Positions 23,125-30,615 of a DNA stretch of 47,284 nucleotides are shown in pieces. Source of the DNA: an uncultured Acetatifactor sp. (GTDB lineage: Bacteria; Bacillota; Clostridia; Lachnospirales; Lachnospiraceae); the NCBI RefSeq assembly GCF_910585425.1, contig NZ_CAJUCP010000048.1, positions 1 through 47,284 of the forward strand. Direction: 5' to 3'. A program made the position numbers and the translations under genes. Positions within the stretch are counted from its first letter, which is position 1, and each line of letters opens with the position of its first letter. Under the pieces are notes generated by a model. It saw nothing but the letters and a program-made list of their open reading frames with translations, did no database searches and was not told the origin of the DNA.

Positions 23125-23973
23125 TCACTTCATGCCGCGGACGATCATCGTTACGGAAACGGAGGTGTCCCACTGCTTCGTTCCCTCTCTGTAGAGCCGG
23201 ATCCGTTCGTCATATTTGGAATGGATTATGGATATTATCTCCAGGGCATGGGCGGAGCGGGTAGACTGGATGGCTTCTATATCATTCTGGCGCCCTGCCT
23301 CGATCATAAGCTCTGCCATCTTCGGAGGATACTTGGGCGCGTCCGGTGTGAGGTCGATGACTGCATATCCGGTGGTCACGTCTGTAAAACCATTCTCCTC
23401 CATGGATGCCGGAATCTGGGACTCAGACTTTGGGAATCTGCAGACCATGAGCTTCTCCAGATCGTCTTCCGGCTGCGGAATGCTATCCCAAAAGGCTTTT
23501 TCTCTTTCTGTGGGTTCCAGGCAGGGAGCGGCGCAGTGGAGCCCTTTTCGCGCGGACAGGCACAGGCATACCCCGCCCGGTCTCAGCACCCGTCTCTGCT
23601 CGCCCCAGAAGGCAGTGGGCTCCACATGCTCCTGAACCGTGTTTGAGATGGTGACGTCAAAGGTGTTATCCTCAAAGGGGAGACGCGTGGCATCGCCTTC
23701 CATGAAATCCACGCCTTTGATGTTCTCTTTCGCAAAGGATATGAAGTTGCTGTCCCTGTCGATTGCGGTGACATGCGCCCCGGGATACCATCTGTGCATG
23801 GCTTCCGCAAGCGCCCCCGGGCCGCAGCCAATCTCTAAAATGCGCAGCTTGGCGTTGGAATCCAGGCCGAACGCATTTTTGTACTGCTCAAAGAACATAT
23901 CGTCAAATCTTAGCTTCCTGCTGAGGTACAGCGTCATGGTTCCCTGCACATGGTCTGACCAAATCGTATTCAT
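23125..23973 (-). CDS. Class I SAM-dependent methyltransferase
   Basis: A 282-residue methyltransferase with motif I RILEIGCGPGALAEAM, motif II HVTAIDRDSNFISFAKEN, the GDATRLPFEDNTFDVTIS stretch and the post-motif VLRPGGVCLCLSARKGL. The C-terminal ~90 residues (FPKSESQIPASMEENGFTDV onward) form a family-specific cap. AAGGAGG lies 4 nt before ATG 23976 and 7 nt before ATG 23973, so I prefer 23973. A clear promoter lies just upstream. It is not obviously related to the other methyltransferase at 16.6 kb. Confidence 0.88.
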   Translation of the reverse strand: MNTIWSDHVQGTMTLYLSRKLRFDDMFFEQYKNAFGLDSNAKLRILEIGCGPGALAEAMHRWYPGAHVTAIDRDSNFISFAKENIKGVDFMEGDATRLPFEDNTFDVTISNTVQEHVEPTAFWGEQRRVLRPGGVCLCLSARKGLHCAAPCLEPTEREKAFWDSIPQPEDDLEKLMVCRFPKSESQIPASMEENGFTDVTTGYAVIDLTPDAPKYPPKMAELMIEAGRQNDIEAIQSTRSAHALEIISIIHSKYDERIRLYREGTKQWDTSVSVTMIVRGMK

Positions 23974-24002
23974 CATTCGTCCTCCTTTGCTTTGACTCTC
24001 CC

Positions 24003-24031
24003 ATTGTACCATAATTTCCCGGGCTTCACAA
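24003..24031 (-). promoter_or_regulatory. Extended -10 promoter of the methyltransferase-acyltransferase operon
   Basis: Minus-strand TTGTGA (24026-24031), a 17-bp spacer and TACAAT (24003-24008), with TGG directly before the -10 box, lie about 30 bp before the methyltransferase start. Confidence 0.6.
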
Positions 24032-24075
24032 TCCGGCAATGAAAGAACGGAGAAAATCAGAAAGGGGGTCTTTTT

Positions 24076-24116
24076 GTGGCAGGAACAGCGGGAACAGCAA
24101 CCCCGCAGAAAGCAGG
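24076..24116 (+). pseudogene. Relaxase 3'-end remnant (copy 1)
   Basis: The segment GGCAGGAACAGCGGGAACAG and the following CAACCCCGCAGAAAGCAGGA is nearly identical to the reverse complement of 46446-46486, which encodes the RQEQRERQPHRKQ tail of a relaxase fragment. No other part of the gene is present. It marks an old mobile-element junction beside the PNPOx-like gene. Confidence 0.7.
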
Positions 24117-24135
24117 ACAAACCGGAATTCAGCAA

Positions 24136-24555
24136 CTACTTAATATCAAAATTTTCTGTTTTCAGATCACAATAATATCTGCCGCTTGTAGCAGTAAACT
24201 TTAAAACACAATAATCCGGGTCGGTTACCCCTTTTTTGTAAAATATTGTATCGCCCTTTTGCCAAATCATGTTTTTCGTTTCCTGGTCTGTCAAGACTTC
24301 CATTCTGCCTTTCAACATAACGCCAACATATTTTATGAATCCTTTGTGATAAAAGTAGATACTGGCACTTGCATTCTCTTTATATTGCTTTACTCTCATA
24401 GAGGAAGTGTTCGTAGAAAAGTAAAATTCTTTTAGCCCTATTCTTTTGCGGGGTTTTAGCATCGCTTTTATATTAGGACAATTTTCATCATCAATAGAGC
24501 ATATGAAACTGACTTTTTGTCTGTCAATAAAATTTTCGATTTTCTTTAAATCCAT
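24136..24555 (-). CDS. Pyridoxamine 5'-phosphate oxidase-like flavin-binding protein
   Basis: A 139-residue single-domain split-barrel protein of the PNPOx-like superfamily. Characteristic parts are KVSFICSIDDENCPNIKAM (first strands), KEFYFSTNTSSMRVKQYKEN (FMN phosphate-binding region) and ASIYFYHKGFIKYVGVMLKG. Such proteins bind FMN, haem or F420; the role is unknown. The start MDLKKIENF was chosen on family length; the upstream ribosome site is weak and the frame stays open to 24618. It is AT-rich and flanked by mobile-element remnants, so it is likely cargo. Confidence 0.8.
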   Translation of the reverse strand: MDLKKIENFIDRQKVSFICSIDDENCPNIKAMLKPRKRIGLKEFYFSTNTSSMRVKQYKENASASIYFYHKGFIKYVGVMLKGRMEVLTDQETKNMIWQKGDTIFYKKGVTDPDYCVLKFTATSGRYYCDLKTENFDIK

Positions 24556-24566
24556 GATATCTTCAC

Positions 24567-24767
24567 TCACTTTCTGGGGTAAATGATGCCATATCCTTTT
24601 GCGGAAAACAATCTCCATTCTAACGGAAAAACCGTCTGCACTACTTCGGCGGCTGGCGGTAGGTTTGGCGGTGGCTCTGCCCCCGCGCCCTCGGCCTTGT
24701 CGAGCGTTGCTGCGCCGCTGTTCTGCGGGTGGACGGGCGTTTGCGGAGGAGCATCAAAGGGGTGATT
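24567..24767 (-). pseudogene. C-terminal remnant of a conjugative-element protein
   Basis: An open frame without a start encodes HPFDAPPQTPVHPQNSGAAT, then EGAGAEPPPNLPPAAE and TVFPLEW. The GAGAEPPxNLPxAA...TVFPxE tail recurs at the C-terminus of the 415-residue protein ending at 29368. The shared tail and its position between cargo genes suggest a leftover of a conjugative-element gene. Its original function is not recognised. Confidence 0.5.
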
Positions 24768-24776
24768 TTATTCAAT

Positions 24777-25136
24777 CTACCCTAATTCCTGCTCTATTGC
24801 TTCTAAGGTATCGCTATCGATGATTCCCGCATAGTCCATAGCTTCAATAATCTTAAACTGTGCCTGCTCCATACCGACATTCCTGCCATAGATCGTTTCA
24901 TATTTGCGGAGAAACTTTGTGTACCAATAAAATCTCCCATATAAAATATCTTTTATGGAATAGCGGCCTAATGCTATTATGGGCTGCTCATATTCCTCCA
25001 AAAGCAGAGCGTTGTTCAACGCCTCGTTGAGTTCCCTGTTTTGATAGGTTGCAGTCGGAAATTTGTTGAGCAAGACAAACAATTCTGCCATGTGTTTCGG
25101 GCTTTTCAACAGCATATAATCTACCTTCTTTTCCAT
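24777..25136 (-). CDS. Hypothetical protein, conjugative-element cargo region
   Basis: A protein of about 119 residues that I do not recognise. It contains MLLKSPKHMAELFVLLNKF, ALNNALLLEEYEQPIIALGR and a C-terminal helix ending ATG-free at DTLEAIEQELG. It is soluble, helical and mildly acidic at the end. The start is uncertain: MEKKVDYML (25136) has no good ribosome site, and the frame extends without interruption to a GTG at 25229 through a segment (GVAPAYLGHTVRAADR) that may be residue of another gene. Confidence 0.5.
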   Translation of the reverse strand: MEKKVDYMLLKSPKHMAELFVLLNKFPTATYQNRELNEALNNALLLEEYEQPIIALGRYSIKDILYGRFYWYTKFLRKYETIYGRNVGMEQAQFKIIEAMDYAGIIDSDTLEAIEQELG

Positions 25137-25332
25137 TCTGTCCGCCGCCCGGACTGTGTGGCCGAGGTACGCAGGGGCAACACCGGACTTACCGTTTCCG
25201 ACTATACAAGCATAGGGAAAACCTGTCACAGCTGAACCGGACTCCAGCGTGAGAAGGAAACAAGGGGAATCGATAGTTAACGCCTATACCACCGCCCTTT
25301 TTTTGCGCTTCAACAGCTCAATTAACTGAAAG

Positions 25333-25800
25333 TTAGCACAAATGCCAAATCAAAACATTCTCTGCCTCTGTGCTTTTGAGGTTATTGAGCAGGACTTCCC
25401 AGGCAATCTGTCCAGTATTCCCGTAATCCATCTGGAAAAAATCATTGATAAACCGCGAAAGTCCATCATAATCCATCCTATCTTCCAGTGCTAACACCTG
25501 CTCTTTTTCATGGAACACAACTATGTCAAAATTACCGGTTGCATTTCGCCATTCTTCTCCGAACCTTTCCATGCCGCACCGAACATCCACTCCACAAACT
25601 GTTTCAAGATAATCGAATAATGCGAGGAACACCTCTCCAGAACACTTGTCATTTTCTAGTTTTGCTACGGAATTTTCTACTTCATTGTAAATCTCTTTTA
25701 TCATGGCTTCCGTTTGGGCAGATTTTCCATTGTTTATCAAGTCTGCCAATTCACTGTAATTGCTTTTTGAGCATATCCCAAAAACACCTATCATTGACAT
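25333..25800 (-). CDS. Hypothetical acidic protein
   Basis: A 155-residue soluble protein with no family I can name. It begins MSMIGVFGICSKSNYSELAD and ends WEVLLNNLKSTEAENVLIWH plus LC. It is acidic and helical and looks like a small immunity- or DUF-type protein, but no motif supports that. GGGAGG lies 8 nt before the ATG, so translation is credible. The base composition matches the AT-richer cargo island. Confidence 0.6.
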   Translation of the reverse strand: MSMIGVFGICSKSNYSELADLINNGKSAQTEAMIKEIYNEVENSVAKLENDKCSGEVFLALFDYLETVCGVDVRCGMERFGEEWRNATGNFDIVVFHEKEQVLALEDRMDYDGLSRFINDFFQMDYGNTGQIAWEVLLNNLKSTEAENVLIWHLC

Positions 25801-26053
25801 TGTTTATCCCTCCCATTACAATGTGAAACGCTATATTCTTGACATCGGGCAGTGTCCTCAGAGACCGTTTTATGTAGCCCTTTCCCTCTGCTGGAGTTAC
25901 CCGGCTTCTTCAGTATTATGAAGCTATTGCTCCTGCCTGACACCCAGTTGGCATCCTCCGTTTCAGCGTTTTCCGCCATACTTGATTATATCATAACCAT
26001 TTATGAAAAACAAGCTCCACCCCAAGATTTTGCGGCGGCTCTGCCCGCCGCCC

Positions 26054-26102
26054 TCTCCCAAAGAACAGGATGGAATGTTGCGCAACAGGGCTTGAAAAGG
26101 CT
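26054..26102. repeat. 49-bp dispersed repeat, inverted copy at 46140-46188
   Basis: TCTCCCAAAGAACAGGATGG through CTTGAAAAGGCT matches the reverse complement of 46140-46188 with about seven mismatches. Both copies sit beside GC-rich CTCTGCCC-type sequence (26030-26052 here), another repeated junction motif also found at about 24655 and 29405. Confidence 0.75.
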
Positions 26103-26670
26103 ATTGGGGTACATACAAATAGCAGCTTTCCACATGGTCATTTACAATCCCGATCGCCTGCATATACGCATATACAATCGTACTGCCTACAAACTTAAAG
26201 CCGCGCTTTTTTAAGTCTTTGCTGATCTTATCTGAAAGCGGCGTGGTTGCAGGAATATCAGTTTCCAATCTGAAGTGATTATGGATTGGTCTGCCCTCAA
26301 CATAAGACCAAATAAATGTATCAAAACTTCCGTACTCTTCCTGAACTTTGATGAATTGTCGTGCATTTATAATCGCCGACTTGATTTTCAGCCTGTTGCG
26401 GACGATATTGGCATTTTGCATTAACATATCCATTTTTGCTTCATCATAGAGAGCGACTTTTTGATAATCGAACTCGTCAAAGGCTTCTCTGAATGCCCTT
26501 CTTTTATTCAGTATCGTCAGCCATGACAAGCCTGCCTGCATCCCTTCGAGAATGAGCATCTCAAATAGTTTTCTGTCGTCATGAACCGGCTTGCCCCATT
26601 CCTTATCATGATACTCCTTATAGAGTTCCGTGGTCGCCCAAGAGCATCTTTCCCTATCGTCTTTTTTCAT
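26101..26670 (-). CDS. tag: DNA-3-methyladenine glycosylase I
   Basis: A 189-residue Tag enzyme, which excises 3-methyladenine from alkylated DNA. RCSWATTELYKEYHDKEWGK contains the N-terminal Cys and His zinc ligands, LFEMLILEGMQAGLSWLTIL is the conserved helix-hairpin-helix region, and VNDHVESC supplies the C-terminal zinc His and Cys. FKFVGSTIVYAYMQAIG is the usual pre-terminal motif. AGGAGG lies 7 nt before the start. It is of full length and probably functional, carried among mobile-element remnants. Confidence 0.95.
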   Translation of the reverse strand: MKKDDRERCSWATTELYKEYHDKEWGKPVHDDRKLFEMLILEGMQAGLSWLTILNKRRAFREAFDEFDYQKVALYDEAKMDMLMQNANIVRNRLKIKSAIINARQFIKVQEEYGSFDTFIWSYVEGRPIHNHFRLETDIPATTPLSDKISKDLKKRGFKFVGSTIVYAYMQAIGIVNDHVESCYLYVPQ

Positions 26671-26788
26671 GAAATCCCCTCCTTTTTCTATTCCATATTC
26701 TCGCTCTATCCACTGTGTCTATCCTATCATGGAACTGCGTTTTTTCTGCTACAAACAAAATACAGCGGGAAAATATTGCCGTCTATCT

Positions 26789-27385
26789 TCACCCAATCAT
26801 GCGTAATGATACTTTTGTTTCTGCCGTATGAAGAACAGGAGAGCCACGATAAAAGCCAGCGCTTCCGCTGCCTGCCGTTACCGTAAGCACAAGCCCCATT
26901 GTTGGCTTTTCCGCCGCCGGGAGCAGACTTTGAAATACGGTTTGGAGCATAACTGCTGTTTGGCAGGAAATCATAATGCGGCCGTATAATACACTTTTTT
27001 CCAGCAAGCCGCCGGTTGCTCCCATCATAATTGCGGCCGGACGTATCATCAGAAGTCCAACGGCCGTCATAGCAACGCCTATCATCACAGTAAATAGAAT
27101 AAGCAGAGAAAACAGCTGGTCTGCTTTTTCACGCTGCTGTTCCCCGAGTGTTTTTGCAATCAATGCCGCGCCGCCAGTGCCAAGCATATATCCAAATGCG
27201 CTTACCGCAGATACAAACGGCAGGATAAAGCTGATTGCGGCAAAAGACGTTTTGTCGGCAAAATTAGAGACAAATACGCCGTCCATAATTCCATACAGGG
27301 AAATGAACATTGTCATAACCACAGAAGGCAATGCATAGCGAATCAACTTTGTATATGTAAAATGGTCTGATAATTTCTGTTTCAT
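26789..27385 (-). pseudogene. MATE family efflux transporter, truncated by internal deletion
   Basis: The first ~165 residues are a normal MATE N-terminus: IRYALPSVVMTMFISLYGIM, DGVFVSNFADKTSFAAIS, GTGGAALIAKTLGEQQ and LLPAAEKPTMGLVLTV. After GLVLTVTAG the frame shifts; in another frame the same DNA encodes AEALAFIVALLFFIRQKQKY, which resembles a MATE helix, then a stop. Two parts of the gene are thus joined by a deletion that also broke the frame. A full protein would have ~450 residues. Confidence 0.8.
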
Positions 27386-27471
27386 AAATCTTAAATCCCC
27401 GCGCTCAAGCTGCTTCATTGTTTGCCGTATCAGTATACTATAAAGACACCTGAAATTCAATTACTTTTGGT

Positions 27472-27522
27472 AAGAAACAGCGGGAACGGCAGCCGAACAG
27501 GGCACAGGATATGGAACGATAA
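27472..27522 (+). pseudogene. Relaxase 3'-end remnant (copy 2)
   Basis: The reading KKQRERQPNRAQDMER-stop matches the terminal RERQPHRKQNMER-stop of the relaxase fragment at 46439, and the similarity continues past the stop (ACAGGCAGGGCGGCGG against ACAGACAGGGGGGCGG). It lies directly upstream of the broken MATE gene on the opposite strand. Confidence 0.75.
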
Positions 27523-27551
27523 CAGGCAGGGCGGCGGATTCTGTTTGTCTT

Positions 27552-27779
27552 TTATTCGAGCATAAACGCACTTGCATACAAAATATATTGTGCTTTTCGT
27601 GCCAATTGTAATGAAGCTGTATTTGCCACATCCGTACTGTATAAAGGTAGAAAGCCTTGTTGTAAAACAGACATTGTCCAATATTTTAAGACAGCCTGCG
27701 CATAACTGCGCCTACGATATTCGGGAAATGTCAAGGACTTTTTAGTACCCCCTATCATTTCATTGCATGAAAAAGCCAC
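27552..27779 (-). pseudogene. GNAT acetyltransferase C-terminal fragment
   Basis: EYRRRSYAQAVLKYWTMSVL, LYSTDVANTASLQLARKAQY and ILYASAFMLE correspond to the acetyl-CoA-binding helix and the last strands of a GNAT domain. The N-terminal part is missing and the fragment follows unrelated sequence. No ribosome site is seen. Confidence 0.6.
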
Positions 27780-27905
27780 TGTAGATTATCGTCCACAATG
27801 GCTCTTAGGTCATTTGTATTTAATTCTCTTCACATAAACTCAGGTACAACCTGAAATTTTCGTGTGTTCGACAAATTGAGGTTCGTTGTTCTCTATATGA
27901 CAATT

Positions 27906-28397
27906 CTATTTTCTTTCTAATGTATACCAAACATCTATTTCATCTTTAGAAGGTGCTTCCCACATGGACAATAATTTTCCCATAAGACCTTCATCCAGAT
28001 AATAATCTGAACCACTTTCTCCATTTAATACCCTACAGTTTCGTTCTTCAATGTTTTTATTCCATGTTTGGTCATTAACATCAATGTAATGCCATTCACA
28101 ATGAACATTCTGAGAGTGACAAAACTCGGTTAAGCTTCTTCTGTTTTCTAAGCTCCAAAAACCCCAATCTAAAATCACAGTACAACCTATATTTACCAAT
28201 TCCACCGATTTCCTCTTAAAATAGTTCCAAATTCTTAACGCCATTTCGTCGTGTTTCTCACCCAAATCATTATCAAACAAATCCTTTGTTAATTCATCGC
28301 ATGATAAAATAACTGCGTTCTCTTTTTCTTTTATTTGATTGGCGTAATAGGTTTTTCCGCAACATATTTTCCCACAGATTGCTATTATCTTTGCCAT
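27906..28397 (-). CDS. Small P-loop kinase/ATPase (AAA_33-like)
   Basis: A protein of about 163 residues with Walker A GKICCGKT near the N-terminus, followed by AVILSCDELTKDLF (a conserved acidic site after strand 2) and GCTVILDWGFWSLENRRSL (strand 3, Walker B-like LDWG). This is the layout of zeta-toxin/polynucleotide-kinase-like small-molecule kinases. The substrate is unknown. The second ATG (28397) lies 8 nt after AAGGAG and is preferred. The gene is AT-rich and stands in the cargo island. Confidence 0.8.
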   Translation of the reverse strand: MAKIIAICGKICCGKTYYANQIKEKENAVILSCDELTKDLFDNDLGEKHDEMALRIWNYFKRKSVELVNIGCTVILDWGFWSLENRRSLTEFCHSQNVHCEWHYIDVNDQTWNKNIEERNCRVLNGESGSDYYLDEGLMGKLLSMWEAPSKDEIDVWYTLERK

Positions 28398-28551
28398 AAA
28401 CATTTCTCCTTGTCTTATATAAATTCAAGTTTTTTTGAGTATTTTGCCAGCTCCACAACTTGGGACTTGTTTATTTCTGTTTATAATATAAGCTTGCCGA
28501 TTCCGTTAATTCTTCAACTAAATTTGTTCTCCAAACAACCTTTTGAATAAG

Positions 28552-28761
28552 TCATTCACAAGGTAATTCCTCACATAATCCGCAGAACTGAACTTTATGC
28601 TCTCTTGCACATTTATGTATTGGACAGCCATTGGATTGCGTCCATTCCATACAATGTCCATCTGGCTCTATACAACCTGACAAATGCCATCTTCTTTTCT
28701 TACATCCTACACAACATTCTCCGCAGGCAGTAATTGTTGCAAAACCTATATCATTTTCACT
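28552..28761 (-). pseudogene. DUF3795 cysteine-rich protein remnant
   Basis: An open frame without a start codon encodes ITACGECCVGCKKRRWHLSG, CIEPDGHCMEW, GCPIHKCAREHKVQFCGLC and EELPCE-stop. The cysteine pattern is that of DUF3795 proteins. It starts directly after a TAA with no ATG in frame, and the usual C-terminal tail after PCE is missing, so both ends are damaged. Confidence 0.55.
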
Positions 28762-28857
28762 TTATATTCCTCATCAACTTAAAGTTTACCAATCTATGCC
28801 TTATATTGTATATCGGCATATTCTCAAATTAAATAATATTGCATAATTTATCCTTTA

Positions 28858-29029
28858 TCATTTTGACATTTTTGCGCTTGTATTTTCATCTGTCAGTTCC
28901 ACGTCCTCATAGTAATATACTGTTGCAATTGATTGATATGGATGTTCCTTATCATAGACTATTTTCAATTTAAATTGCGCTGTTGAGGCTGTCCTTCAGC
29001 GCATTAGGAGTAGAATTTATTATTTTCAT
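28858..29029 (-). pseudogene. Small gene with a frameshift, unknown function
   Basis: From ATG 29029, preceded by GAGG 7 nt upstream, the frame reads MKIINSTPNALKDSLNSA. One base later in phase it continues QFKLKIVYDKEHPYQSIATV, YYYEDVELTDENTSAKMSK-stop. The junction at about 28975 looks like a single frameshift or a small deletion in an otherwise coherent ~58-residue protein. I do not recognise the family. Confidence 0.45.
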
Positions 29030-29367
29030 ATCGTTATCCTCGTTTCGTTAGTAATTAGAAATGAGCACAAAAAAACATTGGTAAGCTTTGTGCTTTCTCT
29101 ACTAAAACTATAATAAATTCTACTAAAAATTCTCTCTGTTGCGTTTTCTCTGTTCTTTTTTCTCTGTTGCGCCTAAACTAAACCCTGCTCATGTTTGATA
29201 CACCATTTTTGTCTTAATAGGACAATTATTATCTTAAAAATCTATAAATTTTTTAACTAAACAGATTTTTTAAATAAGTAAATTTAAAGGGGCAAATCTG
29301 AAGATTTACCCCTTAACTTAATGATTTTGAAATTAACGAAATGACATCGCCTCCTCGTCTTTCCGTT
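29030..29367. other. AT-rich gap before the conjugative-element fragment, with a strong hairpin
   Basis: No gene is supported. The sequence is very AT-rich. At 29284-29316 AAGGGG-c-AAATC pairs with GATTT-a-CCCCTT around TGAA; on the minus strand it is followed by TTTAAATTTAC. It may be a bidirectional terminator for the 415-residue gene or a structured element end. Confidence 0.4.
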
Positions 29368-30615
29368 TCATTCTGGCGGAAAAACCGTCCGACCTGCTGC
29401 GGCTGTCGGCAGGTTTTGCGGCGGCTCTGCCCCTGCGCCCCCTATCCGCAGATAGGGCTCCACGAACAGGACGAATATGCCTGCCACCGCCGTATTGACC
29501 TCCCTCATGGCGGATGCCAGGCGCTCCTCGCATACGTACCTCTCCAGAAGCGTCCGCAGATCCGGGGAGGGCGAGCCGGCGGCCAGCCCCCGCAGCGTCT
29601 CAGGGCTGTAGTCCCGCTCGGAGAGGAAGATCTGGCTGCGCAGGCTTCCGGGAGCCACATTCCTGTCGCCGGAATCGGGCAGGTCTTCCGGGTACTCGCA
29701 GGCCAGGGTGAAATAATACCCTTTGGGATCCAGGTATCGTTTGTCCTGCTCCACCAGCTCCCATCCCTCCAGATCGGAGCCGTATTGGCAGAGGGCTTCC
29801 CGGAAACGCCGGACTCTGTCCGTCTCTTCCCCGGGGAGGGTTCTCCCTGCTTCCTCCTGCTCCAGATAGCAGGACAGGGCGCCTATGCAGCGGAGGATGT
29901 GATCCAGATGGTCGAACTCCTGCCAGGCGGCCATGTAGCGTCTGAGGATGCCCGCCAGCGTCTCCCCCAGGGGGCTGGCGGCGCCATATTCCGCCAGGAG
30001 CATGTCCCGCCAGACCTGGAAGCCCTGCGCCAGACCCGGGCTCCCGTCCCGCCCAAGACCCAGCCCCGCCAGGGCATCCAGGTACTGCCCCAGGGTCATC
30101 CGCGTGCAGTGGTAGAAGCCCTTTGGCTTCAGTCTGCCTTTCGTGTGATCCAGCAGCATCAGCCCCAGCAGGATCAGGGCGTTGTTCACTCTGACGCCCC
30201 AGACCGGCTTATAGGGGTTTTGGCTCTCCGGTGAGGGCAGGCCCTGCGAAGGTAGCCCCTGCGAGGACAAGCCCAGTGGGGGCTTCCCAAGGAGGGACTG
30301 CGCCAGTCGGGGCACTCCCAATGGAGACAACAATAGGGGCAGCCGGAAAGGGGCGTTGTCCTGCTCGGCCGCAAGCCGGAAGCTGTGGCTGAAGCCGTGG
30401 TAGCTGCCCATGTCCACGGCCGGATGCTCCCAGAACTCTCCGGTCAGCCCGTACATGGCATCCACATCGGGCTTTCCGAAGAAGAGCTGCCACGGGGGAA
30501 GCCCGGAGAACCGCTCCACCAGCCTGGCGGCGGTCTCAGGCGAAGCCGCCTGAGACCTGGCCGAACGCTCCAGGCGCTCCTCCAGCGTCAGGAGCATCCT
30601 TTCCCCGCCCCTCAT
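29368..30615 (-). CDS. Unknown protein of a conjugative element, downstream of virD4
   Basis: A 415-residue soluble protein that I do not recognise. It is rich in Leu, Arg and Glu, with no membrane helix and no clear catalytic motif. The start is fixed by a 4-bp ATGA overlap with the virD4 stop, so it is translationally coupled to the coupling protein. Residues ~115-130 contain 15-bp repeats encoding LSSQG, LPSQG, LPSPE. The last ~23 residues (GAGAEPPQNLPTAAAGRTVF, PPE) match a tail seen at 24567-24767 and the surrounding GC-rich junction motif, so the C-terminus may have been acquired by recombination. Confidence 0.7.
   Translation of the reverse strand: MRGGERMLLTLEERLERSARSQAASPETAARLVERFSGLPPWQLFFGKPDVDAMYGLTGEFWEHPAVDMGSYHGFSHSFRLAAEQDNAPFRLPLLLSPLGVPRLAQSLLGKPPLGLSSQGLPSQGLPSPESQNPYKPVWGVRVNNALILLGLMLLDHTKGRLKPKGFYHCTRMTLGQYLDALAGLGLGRDGSPGLAQGFQVWRDMLLAEYGAASPLGETLAGILRRYMAAWQEFDHLDHILRCIGALSCYLEQEEAGRTLPGEETDRVRRFREALCQYGSDLEGWELVEQDKRYLDPKGYYFTLACEYPEDLPDSGDRNVAPGSLRSQIFLSERDYSPETLRGLAAGSPSPDLRTLLERYVCEERLASAMREVNTAVAGIFVLFVEPYLRIGGAGAEPPQNLPTAAAGRTVFPPE

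Noticed and set aside
22902..23264. Plus-strand frames in the acyltransferase/methyltransferase region
   Set aside because: Antisense to genes with strong motifs and ribosome sites.
25791..25979. 62-codon minus-strand frame before the 25.3-kb gene
   Set aside because: No ribosome site, overlaps the next start, and its ATG coincides with a -10-like TATAATCAAG; may be a remnant but I cannot support it.
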